In this document: positions 1 through 8,082 of the stretch, piece by piece
Layout of the letters: each line of letters opens with the position of its first letter
Numbering within the stretch: the stretch's first letter is position 1
From: Veillonella montpellierensis DSM 17217
Lineage (GTDB): Bacteria; Bacillota; Negativicutes; Veillonellales; Veillonellaceae
Assembly (NCBI RefSeq): GCF_000426745.1
Contig: NZ_AUFY01000018.1
Coordinates: 1-35,071 of the forward strand
Length of the DNA stretch: 35,071 bases
Direction of reading: 5' to 3'
The notes under the pieces: generated by a model
Told to the model about the DNA's origin: nothing
The model's input: the letters and a program-made list of their open reading frames with translations, nothing else
Database searches by the model: none
Program-made: the position numbers and the translations under genes

Positions 1-202
1 CTAGCATATGTATATGATCCGAACAGCATTCCGCCTCGATAATTTCTACATTTTTTCTCTTACTTAAATCTCTTAGAATTTTACCTACATCAACTTTTAT
101 CCGACCATAAATTATTTGCCTTCTATACTTTGGAGCAAAAACAATATGATATTTACATCTCCATTTACTATGTGATAAGCTTTTTACGTCATTCATTGAC
201 AT
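1..202 (-). CDS. tnpA: IS200/IS605-family transposase TnpA, 5' part (cut by window edge)
   Basis: This is the N-terminal 67 residues of a Y1 (HUH) transposase of the IS200 type, which moves single-stranded DNA copies of its element. The translation begins MSMNDVKSLSHSKWRCKYHI and continues with FAPKYRRQ. It reaches the HUH metal-binding motif in DHIHML at the window edge. The catalytic Tyr and the C-terminus lie outside the window, so intactness cannot be judged. A perfect AGGAGG (207-212 on the complement) precedes the start. ATG at 202 has a short 4-nt spacing and the in-frame ATG at 196 has 10 nt, so either could be used. Family assignment is firm; activity is unknown. Confidence 0.9.
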   Translation of the reverse strand, partial: MSMNDVKSLSHSKWRCKYHIVFAPKYRRQIIYGRIKVDVGKILRDLSKRKNVEIIEAECCSDHIHML

Positions 203-206
203 TGAA

Positions 207-263
207 CCTCCTATGTTAAAATGTTGTGGTTGCCAGACCAACTTCATTTTATCACTAGGAGGT
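207..263 (-). promoter_or_regulatory. Leader hairpin sequestering the tnpA ribosome-binding site
   Basis: On the transposase mRNA strand, CCTCCTA (257-263) is perfectly complementary to TAGGAGG (207-213), which contains the ribosome-binding site. Between them AAAATG can pair with CATTTT and GTTG with CAAC, giving a long imperfect stem. IS200 elements are known to repress transposase translation by burying the ribosome-binding site in a 5'-leader stem-loop, and this arrangement matches. The fold is judged by eye. Confidence 0.7.
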
Positions 264-293
264 TCTTTCCTTTTCTCTAAGAAATTTTACTGA

Positions 294-312
294 CCCCCAG
301 TTTAACTGGGGG
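294..312. repeat. Perfect hairpin near the IS200 left end
   Basis: CCCCCAGTTTAACTGGGGG is a perfect inverted repeat with 9-bp arms around one T. IS200/IS605 elements carry subterminal imperfect or perfect hairpins at their left end, recognised by TnpA or acting as terminators against read-in transcription. Position upstream of tnpA fits both roles. The exact element boundary (probably shortly to the right, about 315-340) cannot be fixed without an empty-site comparison. Confidence 0.6.
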
Positions 313-343
313 TTTAATCATGCCTATTCGGCGTACAACTATA

Positions 344-373
344 AATACTATCAAATAAATATTTGATAGTATT
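344..373. repeat. Perfect 14-bp inverted repeat
   Basis: AATACTATCAAATA (344-357) and its exact reverse complement (360-373) are separated by AA. There is no T-run on either side, so it is not a typical terminator. It lies just outside the IS hairpin and could be a regulator site or a remnant of an element end. Confidence 0.6.
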
Positions 374-420
374 AGAGAGTTTAGGTACATAGTTAAGTAC
401 TGCTAGAATTGTACTAACAT

Positions 421-458
421 AAACAAAGGCATTTCGATAAATCGAGATGCCTTTGTTT
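421..458. terminator. Long stem-loop, probable bidirectional terminator
   Basis: AAACAAAGGCAT pairs with ATGCCTTTGTTT (12 bp). The stem continues through one G-T pair into TCGAT/ATCGA around an AA loop, giving an 18-bp stem. T-rich sequence follows on both strands. It probably ended a gene to the left that is now separated from it by the IS insertion. Confidence 0.65.
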
Positions 459-1022
459 GTTGAGTAGTATTAATTTTAAATTCAATTTATCAAATTATAT
501 ATCAATCTAAAACAAGTAATATTCCTTAACAGGTATTATATCTTGCCTTACGTTATTTTACTTGTTTGATGTATTACTTTTTACTTATAAAGACGTTTCC
601 TCCATATAAAATGTTACCATCTTCCCTATGACGTTTATCGACATTACCATTCTACCACGGTGCGTGAGTACGATTTTGTTCTTATTATCTTTGTATATAA
701 TTCTTTTATTGCCTTTGAAAAGACAAAACACACTTTCCTTTTCTGTGTAATTTCCATATTTTACAAATTCATATGTCATTACATAATAGGTCTATATATT
801 TTACAATTTTCTAAATAACTTATCCATATGATAATCATATATACACGATTCATTTATGTATCCACTGCTTACAAATAGGTACATGTCTATTACTACACTT
901 CTAATACATTTTTAATGTATTTATTTTATACATTACGTATAATTCTTTGATTATATTCTACAATGTATTATTATATTTCATTACAGACTTCTAACAATTT
1001 ATAAAATCTCTCATACTCCTTG
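459..1022. other. AT-rich intergenic stretch, no supported gene
   Basis: About 560 bases of very AT-rich sequence. A 64-codon open frame on the minus strand (585-779) has no ribosome-binding site and no recognisable product. The only ordered element seen is ATATGATAATCATAT (826-840), a 7-1-7 inverted repeat in Fur-box format, about 280 bases upstream of the receptor start and of uncertain relevance. Confidence 0.5.
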
Positions 1023-1051
1023 TTGTCAATAATTAATTATTTATGTATACT
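1023..1051 (+). promoter_or_regulatory. Sigma-70-type promoter of the TonB-dependent receptor
   Basis: TTGTCA (1023-1028), a 17-nt spacer and TATACT (1046-1051) each differ from consensus by one base. Predicted transcription start is about 1058. This supports translation from ATG 1117 rather than ATG 1057, which would sit at the very 5' end of the transcript. Confidence 0.65.
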
Positions 1052-1058
1052 TTTAATT

Positions 1059-1077
1059 GAAAATATTTATCATTATT
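1059..1077 (-). promoter_or_regulatory. Candidate Fur box overlapping the transcription start
   Basis: Read on the minus strand, AATAATGATAAATATTTTC matches 15 of 19 positions of the classic Fur consensus, including ten in a row (ATAATGATAA). It lies at the predicted +1, where bound Fur would block transcription. In such AT-rich DNA a chance match is possible. Confidence 0.4.
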
Positions 1078-1116
1078 AATTATTCAACTAATAGAATACA
1101 TAGAGGAGTCAAAATT

Positions 1117-3237
1117 ATGACTAAATTTTTATATAAGCAACTACTATGTTCATTAACAATAGTTACACCACTGTTAAGTACTGTTTATGCAACAGACACG
1201 CAACCTGTTCAATTACATCCCATAAAAGTACGATCTGATTATGTAGAAATTGAACGATTACGTAATACTAAACAAGTTATTGTTTTACGTGATAAAGATT
1301 TACAAAATAAAGGTTATCGTACGATATCAGATGCATTAAATGATATAACAAGTATTAACGTGAATACTACAGGAACTGGAGACATTGATATTCGTGGACA
1401 AGGTTCAGATCAATCAGTTCGTAATATTCAAGTAATGTTAGATGGTGCTCCCATTACAACAATGGTCAATCATCCAATGAAAACTAATTATGATATTGTT
1501 CCTATTGAGCAAGTTGAAAAAATTGAAATTATTCCTGGCGGTGGATCCGTTTTATATGGTTCAGGAAGTGCTGGTGGTGTTATTAATATTACCACTAATT
1601 TACGATCTATAAAAAAACCTAAAAATATAATCACTACAGAATTTAATTCGCAGGGCCATAGATTAGGTATTAATGTAGGGAATAAAATAAATAATAATCT
1701 AAGTATCCAAGCTGGATATAATAAATTACATAGAAATTTATATTTTAAAAATACGTATCGGCATAGCGATTATTATTATACAGGACTTACCTATAAATTT
1801 GACAATTCACAAGATATCACTTTTAGATATAGTCTTTTAGATGAAAAAAGTAATTATGTTGGTAGTGTTAATTCAAAAAAATTAAAACAAGAAGGCTATA
1901 ATTATGTTCCTAGATTACAAAAATTTACATTAGGCTTAGATAAAGATGGTCATAAAATAGAAACAGTACGTCCAGATTATTTAAATGGAAATCGAGAATT
2001 AACCTCATATAACATGACTTATCATAAGGATATTAATAAAAATTTATATGTTACAGGTGATTTTTTCTATAATACTGGATATTATCGAAATAATGATACT
2101 GATTACAGAAAAATGAATCATGATACTAAAGGAGTTAAATTAAAATTTGATTATAATTATGGATTAAAAAATGATTTATTAGTAGGTTTAGATATTTACA
2201 GTCAAAAAGCTAATCTTAATTATAATGACTATAAGTCAATAAATTATAAACAAAAAATATATAAGGAAGTTCCTTTAAGCTTTTATTATCATAAAAAGAA
2301 TTCAGCTATTTATATTTTAAATATTTTAAATAAAAATAAATGGACATTTACTCAAGGAATCAGACGTGATAAAACAGAGTGGACTTATGATAAACATGCT
2401 GCTCGTAATGTTTCTGGTAATGACACTGACAATAGATGGAATACAGCTAGTGAATTATCTATAGCCTATAATTATAATAAAACTGGTAATATATATGCTC
2501 GTTTTGAAAAAGGATTTACAAGTCCTGACGGATTACAAATTACTGATCAAATAAAAGTTAATGGTATAAATCAATATGTAGCAACTAGTGCAGAAGACGA
2601 AAAATTTAATTTATACGAACTAGGGTGGCGTGACAATATAGGAATTTCATCGATTAATGTTACATTATTTTCATCCTACACTAATAATCAAATGAATAGA
2701 TTTTATGCATTAGATGACTACGGTCTATCAATGCTAACAAAAAATTTATTAAAAACTTCTCGTAAAGGTTTTGATATTTCATTAGGACAATATTTTGGTA
2801 AATGGACATTAAAAGAAAATTATACTTACTTAAAAGGATTTAGTGAATATAACGAAGCAGGTAAAAAGTTTATACAAGAACATCCTGATACAGAAATTGA
2901 TTATACACGAAGTGGATTACAAAAAGTTCCAAAACATAAATTATCAATTCATGCAGAATATAAAGTTAATGATAAATTAACTACTGGACTAAAATATACA
3001 TATATAGGATCTTATAATAATTTCTTAAGTGACTCTAAAAAAGAAGAAGATGGTATTGTTGGATCACATTCTATTATTGATTTGAATCTTGATTATAAAT
3101 ATAAGACTTTAAATATATATGGTGGTATAACAAATCTATTAAATACTGAATATTATGAATACGCTAGTGAAGGTGTATATACCGTAATACCTGGATTTAA
3201 ACGATCTTATTTTATAGGATGTAAATATAATTTTTAA
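1117..3237 (+). CDS. TonB-dependent outer-membrane receptor
   Basis: A 706-residue outer-membrane receptor for energised uptake of a ligand, probably a ferric complex, heme or corrinoid; the substrate cannot be told from sequence. The start is ATG 1117: GAGGAG lies 8 nt upstream, and the next 23 residues (MTKFLYKQLLCSLTIVTPLL through VYA) form a signal peptide cut before TDTQ. The plug domain covers roughly residues 25-160, with IRGQGSD, VMLDGAPI and the PGGGSVLYGSGSAGGVINI segment. The remainder alternates Tyr/Asn-rich beta strands and ends in YNF, the terminal aromatic needed for barrel insertion. Codon use is strikingly AT-rich (runs of AAT, TAT, AAA) compared with dnaA and gyrB, suggesting transfer or relaxed composition. 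It is monocistronic: own promoter, Fur-like site and terminator. Family call is firm. Confidence 0.95.
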   Translation: MTKFLYKQLLCSLTIVTPLLSTVYATDTQPVQLHPIKVRSDYVEIERLRNTKQVIVLRDKDLQNKGYRTISDALNDITSINVNTTGTGDIDIRGQGSDQSVRNIQVMLDGAPITTMVNHPMKTNYDIVPIEQVEKIEIIPGGGSVLYGSGSAGGVINITTNLRSIKKPKNIITTEFNSQGHRLGINVGNKINNNLSIQAGYNKLHRNLYFKNTYRHSDYYYTGLTYKFDNSQDITFRYSLLDEKSNYVGSVNSKKLKQEGYNYVPRLQKFTLGLDKDGHKIETVRPDYLNGNRELTSYNMTYHKDINKNLYVTGDFFYNTGYYRNNDTDYRKMNHDTKGVKLKFDYNYGLKNDLLVGLDIYSQKANLNYNDYKSINYKQKIYKEVPLSFYYHKKNSAIYILNILNKNKWTFTQGIRRDKTEWTYDKHAARNVSGNDTDNRWNTASELSIAYNYNKTGNIYARFEKGFTSPDGLQITDQIKVNGINQYVATSAEDEKFNLYELGWRDNIGISSINVTLFSSYTNNQMNRFYALDDYGLSMLTKNLLKTSRKGFDISLGQYFGKWTLKENYTYLKGFSEYNEAGKKFIQEHPDTEIDYTRSGLQKVPKHKLSIHAEYKVNDKLTTGLKYTYIGSYNNFLSDSKKEEDGIVGSHSIIDLNLDYKYKTLNIYGGITNLLNTEYYEYASEGVYTVIPGFKRSYFIGCKYNF

Positions 3238-3272
3238 TATTCTATAACTCCATAATATATATTATTAAGTAT

Positions 3273-3314
3273 AAAGCGAATCTTTACTATATTTTATAAA
3301 GATTCGCTTTTTTT
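3273..3314 (+). terminator. Rho-independent terminator of the receptor gene
   Basis: AAAGCGAATCTTTA (3273-3286) pairs perfectly with TAAAGATTCGCTTT (3297-3310), followed by a T-run. The 14-bp stem and T-tract make a strong terminator. It also insulates dnaA from upstream transcription. Confidence 0.9.
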
Positions 3315-3390
3315 AATTATTCAAATAAAACATATATTAAATTGATAGTAAAAATTATTATACTCTATACAACCACAGAATATACTCATT

Positions 3391-3524
3391 ATTTTCACAG
3401 ATTATACACAAGTTATACACATGGTGTAATACTTGCAATAAGACTTGAATTTTACTAAACTTTCGGGTATATTTTTATATAGAAATTATGATTTATCCAC
3501 AATTAATCTATACACCTATCCACA
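3391..3524. promoter_or_regulatory. Upstream DnaA-box cluster (oriC part 1)
   Basis: DnaA boxes on the plus strand: TTATACACA at 3402-3410 and 3413-3421, and TTATCCACA at 3493-3501. CTATCCACA at 3516-3524 has one mismatch, and CTATACACC (3508-3516) and ATTTTCACA (3391-3399) are weaker. In Firmicutes oriC is often split around dnaA, with the upstream part also acting in autoregulation. The boxes bracket the dnaA promoter. Confidence 0.85.
3433..3461 (+). promoter_or_regulatory. Candidate dnaA promoter
   Basis: TTGCAA (3433-3438), 17-nt spacer, TAAACT (3456-3461); predicted start near 3468. It lies between the two pairs of DnaA boxes, consistent with DnaA-mediated autoregulation. Confidence 0.5.
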
Positions 3525-3549
3525 TATATGTTATAGAAAGGAATTATGT

Positions 3550-5220
3550 ATGGCCAATCAGGATTTAGGATCTATTTGGGAAAAAATATTAACCATTACC
3601 AAACAAACTATGAACCCAGAATTATGGGAAACATCGATTCATACGGGACTGTTACCCGTTTCATTAACCGACACCACCCTTACTGTAGGTGTGATTCAAA
3701 ATTATTTAAAACCTTTTATAGAAAAAAACAAACCGATTTACAACAAATTACAAGAAGCTACCAACGAAGCATGCGGTATGGTTGTCAATATTTCCATTAT
3801 TTCTTTTCAAAGCCCTGAGCAATCAGAAGAATCAATGGCCCCATCGCCCGTACCACCTACGAAAGACACAAATGAACCACTACCGCCTATGTCTGACGAT
3901 ACTACCTCGTATCAACAAAATATAGCTCCATCACAACCAATGGTTTCACAAACGCCAGTCGCACCATTACCACCGACAACTACGGTAGAGCAAATTCAAA
4001 ATAATTCGCAGTCACTCTATGATGATCCCGTTTATATTGATCCACACCCTAGTGACCATCAAAGTGCATTTCAATTATTTCCCGATGAAAAACCATTTGT
4101 TATGCCCGTCGATACAGCACCTACTCCAAGCACCAACAAAATTATCGACCTAACGGAATCGAATTTAAATCCTGCTTTTACCTTTGAAAGCTTTATTAAT
4201 GGTAATTCAAATCGTGTAGCCTATGCGTCAGCACAATATGTGGGCGAACAACCTGGCGAACGGTACAATCCATTATTTATTTATGGCCAATCGGGTCTCG
4301 GTAAAACGCATTTAATGCATGCTATTGGTAATCGAATTGTGAAAACGAAACCACATTTAAAGGTCATGTGTATTACGAGTGAAAATTTTACCAATATATT
4401 TATTAACTCTTTAAAAGATAAGCAAAATGAAAGTTTTAGAAACACCTTTCGCAATATTGATGTACTCCTCGTTGATGATATCCAATTTTTACAAAACAAA
4501 GAAAGTACACAAGAAGAATTTTTCCACACCTTTAATGCTCTGTTAGATAGTCCCAATAAGAAACAAATTGTCCTCACCAGCGATATTTTACCGAAAGATA
4601 TGGTGAAAATGGAAAATCGCTTACGGTCACGCTTTGAAGCTGCTATGATTGTTACCATTGAACAACCAGACTTTGAAACACGAACAGCCATTTTAAGGGC
4701 CAACATCGATAAAGAACGAGTAAAAGCGCCAGACTTGCAAATTGATCAAAAAGTCATTACCTTTATTGCCGAACAATTTAATGAAAATGTTCGTAAATTA
4801 CAAGGTGCTTTTAATCGATTAATTGGTGCTGCATCGTTAGAGGGAAAATTAAACCATATCGATATGGACTATGCATTGCGTGTATTGGCAGATTTAATCA
4901 AAAATAAACCGGTTCACTTAGTCACCATCGAGTTTATCCAAGATTTTATTGCTGATTATTTTAAAATCAAGAAATCCGATTTATTAAGTAAAAAAAGAAA
5001 TGTACAATATGTATTTCCTCGACAAATTGCCATGTATCTATGTCGTGAGTTAATTAATGAAAGTTATCCGCAAATTGCAAGTGCTTTTGGTAAAAAAGAT
5101 CACACCACCATATTACATGCATACGAAAAGATTTGTCGTGAAATCGATCGAAACGATAGAAATAACAATACACGCCGTATGATCGATGAAATACGTGAAA
5201 AAATAAATAGTTGTTCATAG
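3550..5220 (+). CDS. dnaA: Chromosomal replication initiator DnaA
   Basis: A 556-residue AAA+ initiator that binds DnaA boxes, melts the origin and recruits the helicase. I place the start at ATG 3550 (MANQDLGSIW) because AAAGGA lies 7 nt upstream. The longer frame from 3445 would run through DnaA boxes and has no ribosome-binding site. Domain I is about residues 1-90. An unusually long Pro/Thr/Gln-rich linker (domain II) runs to about 205. Domain III has Walker A GQSGLGKTH near residue 246 and Walker B LLVDDIQF near 304. Domain IV carries the DNA-binding signature FGKKDHTTILHAYEKI near 510. The protein is about 100 residues longer than the roughly 450-470 usual in Firmicutes, all of the excess in the linker. 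Confidence 0.98.
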   Translation: MANQDLGSIWEKILTITKQTMNPELWETSIHTGLLPVSLTDTTLTVGVIQNYLKPFIEKNKPIYNKLQEATNEACGMVVNISIISFQSPEQSEESMAPSPVPPTKDTNEPLPPMSDDTTSYQQNIAPSQPMVSQTPVAPLPPTTTVEQIQNNSQSLYDDPVYIDPHPSDHQSAFQLFPDEKPFVMPVDTAPTPSTNKIIDLTESNLNPAFTFESFINGNSNRVAYASAQYVGEQPGERYNPLFIYGQSGLGKTHLMHAIGNRIVKTKPHLKVMCITSENFTNIFINSLKDKQNESFRNTFRNIDVLLVDDIQFLQNKESTQEEFFHTFNALLDSPNKKQIVLTSDILPKDMVKMENRLRSRFEAAMIVTIEQPDFETRTAILRANIDKERVKAPDLQIDQKVITFIAEQFNENVRKLQGAFNRLIGAASLEGKLNHIDMDYALRVLADLIKNKPVHLVTIEFIQDFIADYFKIKKSDLLSKKRNVQYVFPRQIAMYLCRELINESYPQIASAFGKKDHTTILHAYEKICREIDRNDRNNNTRRMIDEIREKINSCS

Positions 5221-5223
5221 CAT

Positions 5224-5375
5224 GGTGGATAAGTTGTGGATAATTGTGTATAACTCAGCAATAATCGAAATATACGAGGATATGTGGATAACTATGTAGC
5301 ACATATACACATAGATACGCCTATCCACAAATCCACATGTCATCACACCTAGAGAAACTTATTCACTTATCAACA
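5224..5375. promoter_or_regulatory. Downstream DnaA-box cluster (oriC part 2)
   Basis: The dnaA-dnaN spacer is packed with DnaA boxes. On the minus strand: 5224-5232 (one mismatch), TGTGGATAA at 5235-5243 and 5283-5291, and TGTGTATAA at 5245-5253. On the plus strand: ATATACACA at 5303-5311, CTATCCACA at 5321-5329, AAATCCACA at 5329-5337, TTATTCACT at 5359-5367 and TTATCAACA at 5367-5375. The last two abut head-to-tail, as do the boxes that border the unwinding region in Bacillus subtilis. Confidence 0.9.
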
Positions 5376-5376
5376 A

Positions 5377-5412
5377 CCCCTATTACTAACACTACTATTT
5401 TTATCTATCAAC
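5377..5412 (+). other. Predicted origin unwinding element: C-run plus DnaA-trio-like tract
   Basis: Right after the paired boxes come CCCC (5377-5380) and triplets in register: CTA TTA CTA ACA CTA CTA TTT from 5380 to 5400, then AT-rich sequence. Known DnaA-trios read 3'-GAT-5' repeats (CTA on the opposite strand), sit next to a GC-rich spacer beside DnaA boxes and guide the DnaA filament onto single-stranded DNA. Order and strand match that model. Confidence 0.65.
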
Positions 5413-5467
5413 CAAAAAAGGTAATAGATTCATAACTTATATCGTTATTACTAAAAAAGGACTTATC

Positions 5468-6577
5468 ATGAATATATTATTTCCTAAAGAAAATTTACAA
5501 AAAGCTATCAATGTATTACAAAAAGTATCTCAAAATAAAACAAATTCGAATGTACCAGGTGCCATTTATATTACAACGAAACAAAATCAAGTAGAATTAC
5601 AAGGCAATGATTTTGAATTAGGCATAAAAATTACCATCGATGCCACAATTATTGAACCAGGTACATTGGTTGTAGGATCGCGCTACTTTCAAGAATTAAT
5701 CAGAAAGTTACCAAGTAATACAATTCAATTACAACAACAAGAAGGGACTAATACATTAAAAATAACAGCGGCTTCATCTGATTTTAGTTTAGTTACCTTA
5801 CATCAAAATGATTTTTCTCTAGTAGAACAAATTCACGATGAACATCATATCGACATTGATTCTATGGATTTAAAAGAATTAATCACCTTAACTAATTATG
5901 CAGCAGCTACGGATGATGATCGTCCTGTATTTTCTGGGGCCTTACTAGAAATTAATAATAATGAAATTACAATGGTTGCTACCGATACGCATAGAATGGC
6001 TGTGAAAAAAATAACAATTCCTGAATCAGCAGCCACATCGACTCGTTTTATTATTCCTACAAAAACCTTAGCCGAAGTATCACGCTTATTACCAGTAGAT
6101 GCACCATCCATCATTCGTATTATATGGAATCGTACGCAAATTGTATTTTTGTTCGATTCTATCTATATTATTTCACGCTTAATTGAAGGAACCTATCCAG
6201 ATTACACAAAAGTTATTCCTGCACAATTTGATTCTAGCGCTATCGTAAATCGTCGAGAATTTGCGGGAGCCGTAGATCGCGTTTCTTTATTAGCGAAAGA
6301 TATTAGTTATAATGTAATTCGCTATGATTGGCATGAACAACATGTGATTTTATCGAGTCAAAACTCGGAAGTGGGAATGGCGAAGGAAGAAGTACCATGT
6401 GAATTTAAGGGAAAACCATTTACCATTTCTTTCAATGGCCGTTATATTAGTGATATTCTTCGCCATAGTACAGGGGAATTAATTCATTTGTATTTAAAAG
6501 AAAATGGTCCTGTAGTCATCCGCCAAGATAATAATAGCAATTATACCTATGTGGTAACGCCGGTACGAACTAATTAA
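5468..6577 (+). CDS. dnaN: DNA polymerase III beta subunit (sliding clamp)
   Basis: A 369-residue clamp that encircles DNA as a dimer and tethers polymerase III; the length is normal for the family. It starts MNILFPKENLQKAINVLQKV, the usual N-terminus. It carries the conserved central segment VATDTHRMAVKK and the C-terminal PVR near the end (YVVTPVRTN), which lines the partner-binding pocket. AAAGGA precedes ATG 5468. Position after dnaA and the downstream box cluster is the canonical Firmicute arrangement. Confidence 0.97.
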   Translation: MNILFPKENLQKAINVLQKVSQNKTNSNVPGAIYITTKQNQVELQGNDFELGIKITIDATIIEPGTLVVGSRYFQELIRKLPSNTIQLQQQEGTNTLKITAASSDFSLVTLHQNDFSLVEQIHDEHHIDIDSMDLKELITLTNYAAATDDDRPVFSGALLEINNNEITMVATDTHRMAVKKITIPESAATSTRFIIPTKTLAEVSRLLPVDAPSIIRIIWNRTQIVFLFDSIYIISRLIEGTYPDYTKVIPAQFDSSAIVNRREFAGAVDRVSLLAKDISYNVIRYDWHEQHVILSSQNSEVGMAKEEVPCEFKGKPFTISFNGRYISDILRHSTGELIHLYLKENGPVVIRQDNNSNYTYVVTPVRTN

Positions 6578-6751
6578 TAGCAATCAGTTATACACATAAC
6601 CACGTGGATAGCGATAGATTCCAGTATGGTTATATCAAAGTTTTTTATAGATACTATTATTGATGTAGTAATAAATATACAGAAAATATTCACAATTGCC
6701 CTTGTATAATGGACATATATAGAATAATAGGGAAAGATATAGGAACAAACT

Positions 6752-6982
6752 ATGACACAATGTATTACAACACGGATCCACACAGAATACATTCAACTCG
6801 ATCAATTACTTAAATTAGAAGGTATTATTGGAACAGGTGGACAAATTAAGGAATTATTAGAGGCGCAAGCTATTTTGGTTAATCATGTACGGTGCCAGGA
6901 AAAACGAAAAAAAATTAGACCTCATGACGTGGTAGAGGTAGTTGATGTGGCAACGATTACGGTTGTGAGTGAGGAAGTATAG
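6752..6982 (+). CDS. rlbA: S4-domain RNA-binding protein (YaaA/RlbA family)
   Basis: A 76-residue single-domain protein with the S4 fold: LDQLLKLEGIIGTGGQIKEL followed by VNHVRCQEKRKKIRPHDVVE. In Bacillus the gene at this place (yaaA) encodes an RNA-binding factor linked to large-subunit ribosome biogenesis, so the role here is inferred from family and position. AGGA lies upstream of ATG 6752. Its TAG stop overlaps the GTG start of recF by one base, implying coupled translation. Confidence 0.88.
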   Translation: MTQCITTRIHTEYIQLDQLLKLEGIIGTGGQIKELLEAQAILVNHVRCQEKRKKIRPHDVVEVVDVATITVVSEEV

Positions 6983-8082
6983 TGCATATTACATCGCTTC
7001 AATTATTTCAGTTTAGAAATTATAAGCACTATCAGTGTGAATTGAATCCAGATAGCATTGTTTTATATGGTGCCAATGGGGTAGGAAAAACGAATATATT
7101 AGAAGCCATCTATGTGGGAACAATTGGTAAAAGTCATCGTACGAATGATACGTCTGATTTATTGATGGTTCCTATGGATCAGGCAAGTATTATTATTAGT
7201 TTTGAAAAAAAAGATACCTTGCATACGTTGCACATTAAATTATATAAACAAGGAAGCAAAGAGATTCTTTTAAATAACACTAAGATTACGCAAAAAGAAT
7301 TGTTGGGAACGTTACATACGGTTATTTTTTCTCCAGAAGATTTACAGTTAATTAAAGCAAGCCCTTCAGGACGACGACGCTTTATCGATTTGGAATTATC
7401 ACAAACGAGTTCGACTTATTATCATAAGTTATTACAATACAATCGCGTGTTACAACAACGCAATTATGTGTTGAAACAGGGGAAAGGAAAAACTAGAATA
7501 TCCTTAGAGGAATGGGACGAACAATTGGCTGATTTGGGGAGCTTTTTAATACAGAAGCGATTAGAGAGTTTAAAAAAAATTAATTTACTCATTGATTTAA
7601 TGAATCGTAAATTAACGGATGGATTAGAAAATCTAACGCTCTATTACAAGCAACCGTATATGACGGATAACACGTTAGTCACCACGAAAGAGGAATTATT
7701 AGCGCTATTACAAGAAAATCGGGAGATAGATCGAAAGCGTTTACAAACTACTATAGGACCTCATCGTGATGATATATGCTTTTTTTCAGGTGCTAAGGAT
7801 TTAAAAAAATTTGGATCTCAAGGGCAACAACGAACGGCTATTTTATCGTTGAAACTTAGCGAATTAGAATTTATAAAATCAGAAGTTGGGGAATATCCCA
7901 TTTTGTTATTAGATGATGTACTCAGCGAATTAGATGAAGCGCGGCGGTCTAATCTAATCAAATTTATTCATCGACGGATACAAACGGTGATAACAACTAC
8001 GGATATTACAGACTTTCAACAACTCGGGAATGTACAGTACATTGCGTGTGGAGGTGAAGAGGATGGAGGAGATAGAACATAA
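6982..8082 (+). CDS. recF: DNA replication and repair protein RecF
   Basis: A 366-residue SMC-like ATPase that, with RecO and RecR, loads RecA at gapped DNA and stalled forks. Walker A GANGVGKTN lies at about residues 30-38, the segment FSPEDLQLIKASPSGRRRFID near 114-134, GPHRDD near 258-263 and the Walker B/D-loop LLLDDVLSELDEARR near 308-322. It begins at GTG 6982, overlapping the stop of the S4 gene (TAGTG). The 3' end overlaps the next gene by 20 bases. Sequence around the start (6978-6998) recurs near 18967-18987. Confidence 0.97.
   Translation: MHITSLQLFQFRNYKHYQCELNPDSIVLYGANGVGKTNILEAIYVGTIGKSHRTNDTSDLLMVPMDQASIIISFEKKDTLHTLHIKLYKQGSKEILLNNTKITQKELLGTLHTVIFSPEDLQLIKASPSGRRRFIDLELSQTSSTYYHKLLQYNRVLQQRNYVLKQGKGKTRISLEEWDEQLADLGSFLIQKRLESLKKINLLIDLMNRKLTDGLENLTLYYKQPYMTDNTLVTTKEELLALLQENREIDRKRLQTTIGPHRDDICFFSGAKDLKKFGSQGQQRTAILSLKLSELEFIKSEVGEYPILLLDDVLSELDEARRSNLIKFIHRRIQTVITTTDITDFQQLGNVQYIACGGEEDGGDRT

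Noticed and set aside
585-779. 64-codon open frame on the minus strand
   Set aside because: No ribosome-binding site, no recognisable domain, AT-rich region where chance frames are common.
1057-1116. Longer N-terminus for the TonB-dependent receptor
   Set aside because: ATG 1057 sits at the predicted transcription start and the Fur-like box, lacks a ribosome-binding site, and would put 20 residues before a complete signal peptide.
3445-3549. 35-residue N-terminal extension of DnaA
   Set aside because: It would translate through DnaA boxes, lacks a start signal, and MANQDLGSIWEKI at 3550 is a normal DnaA beginning.
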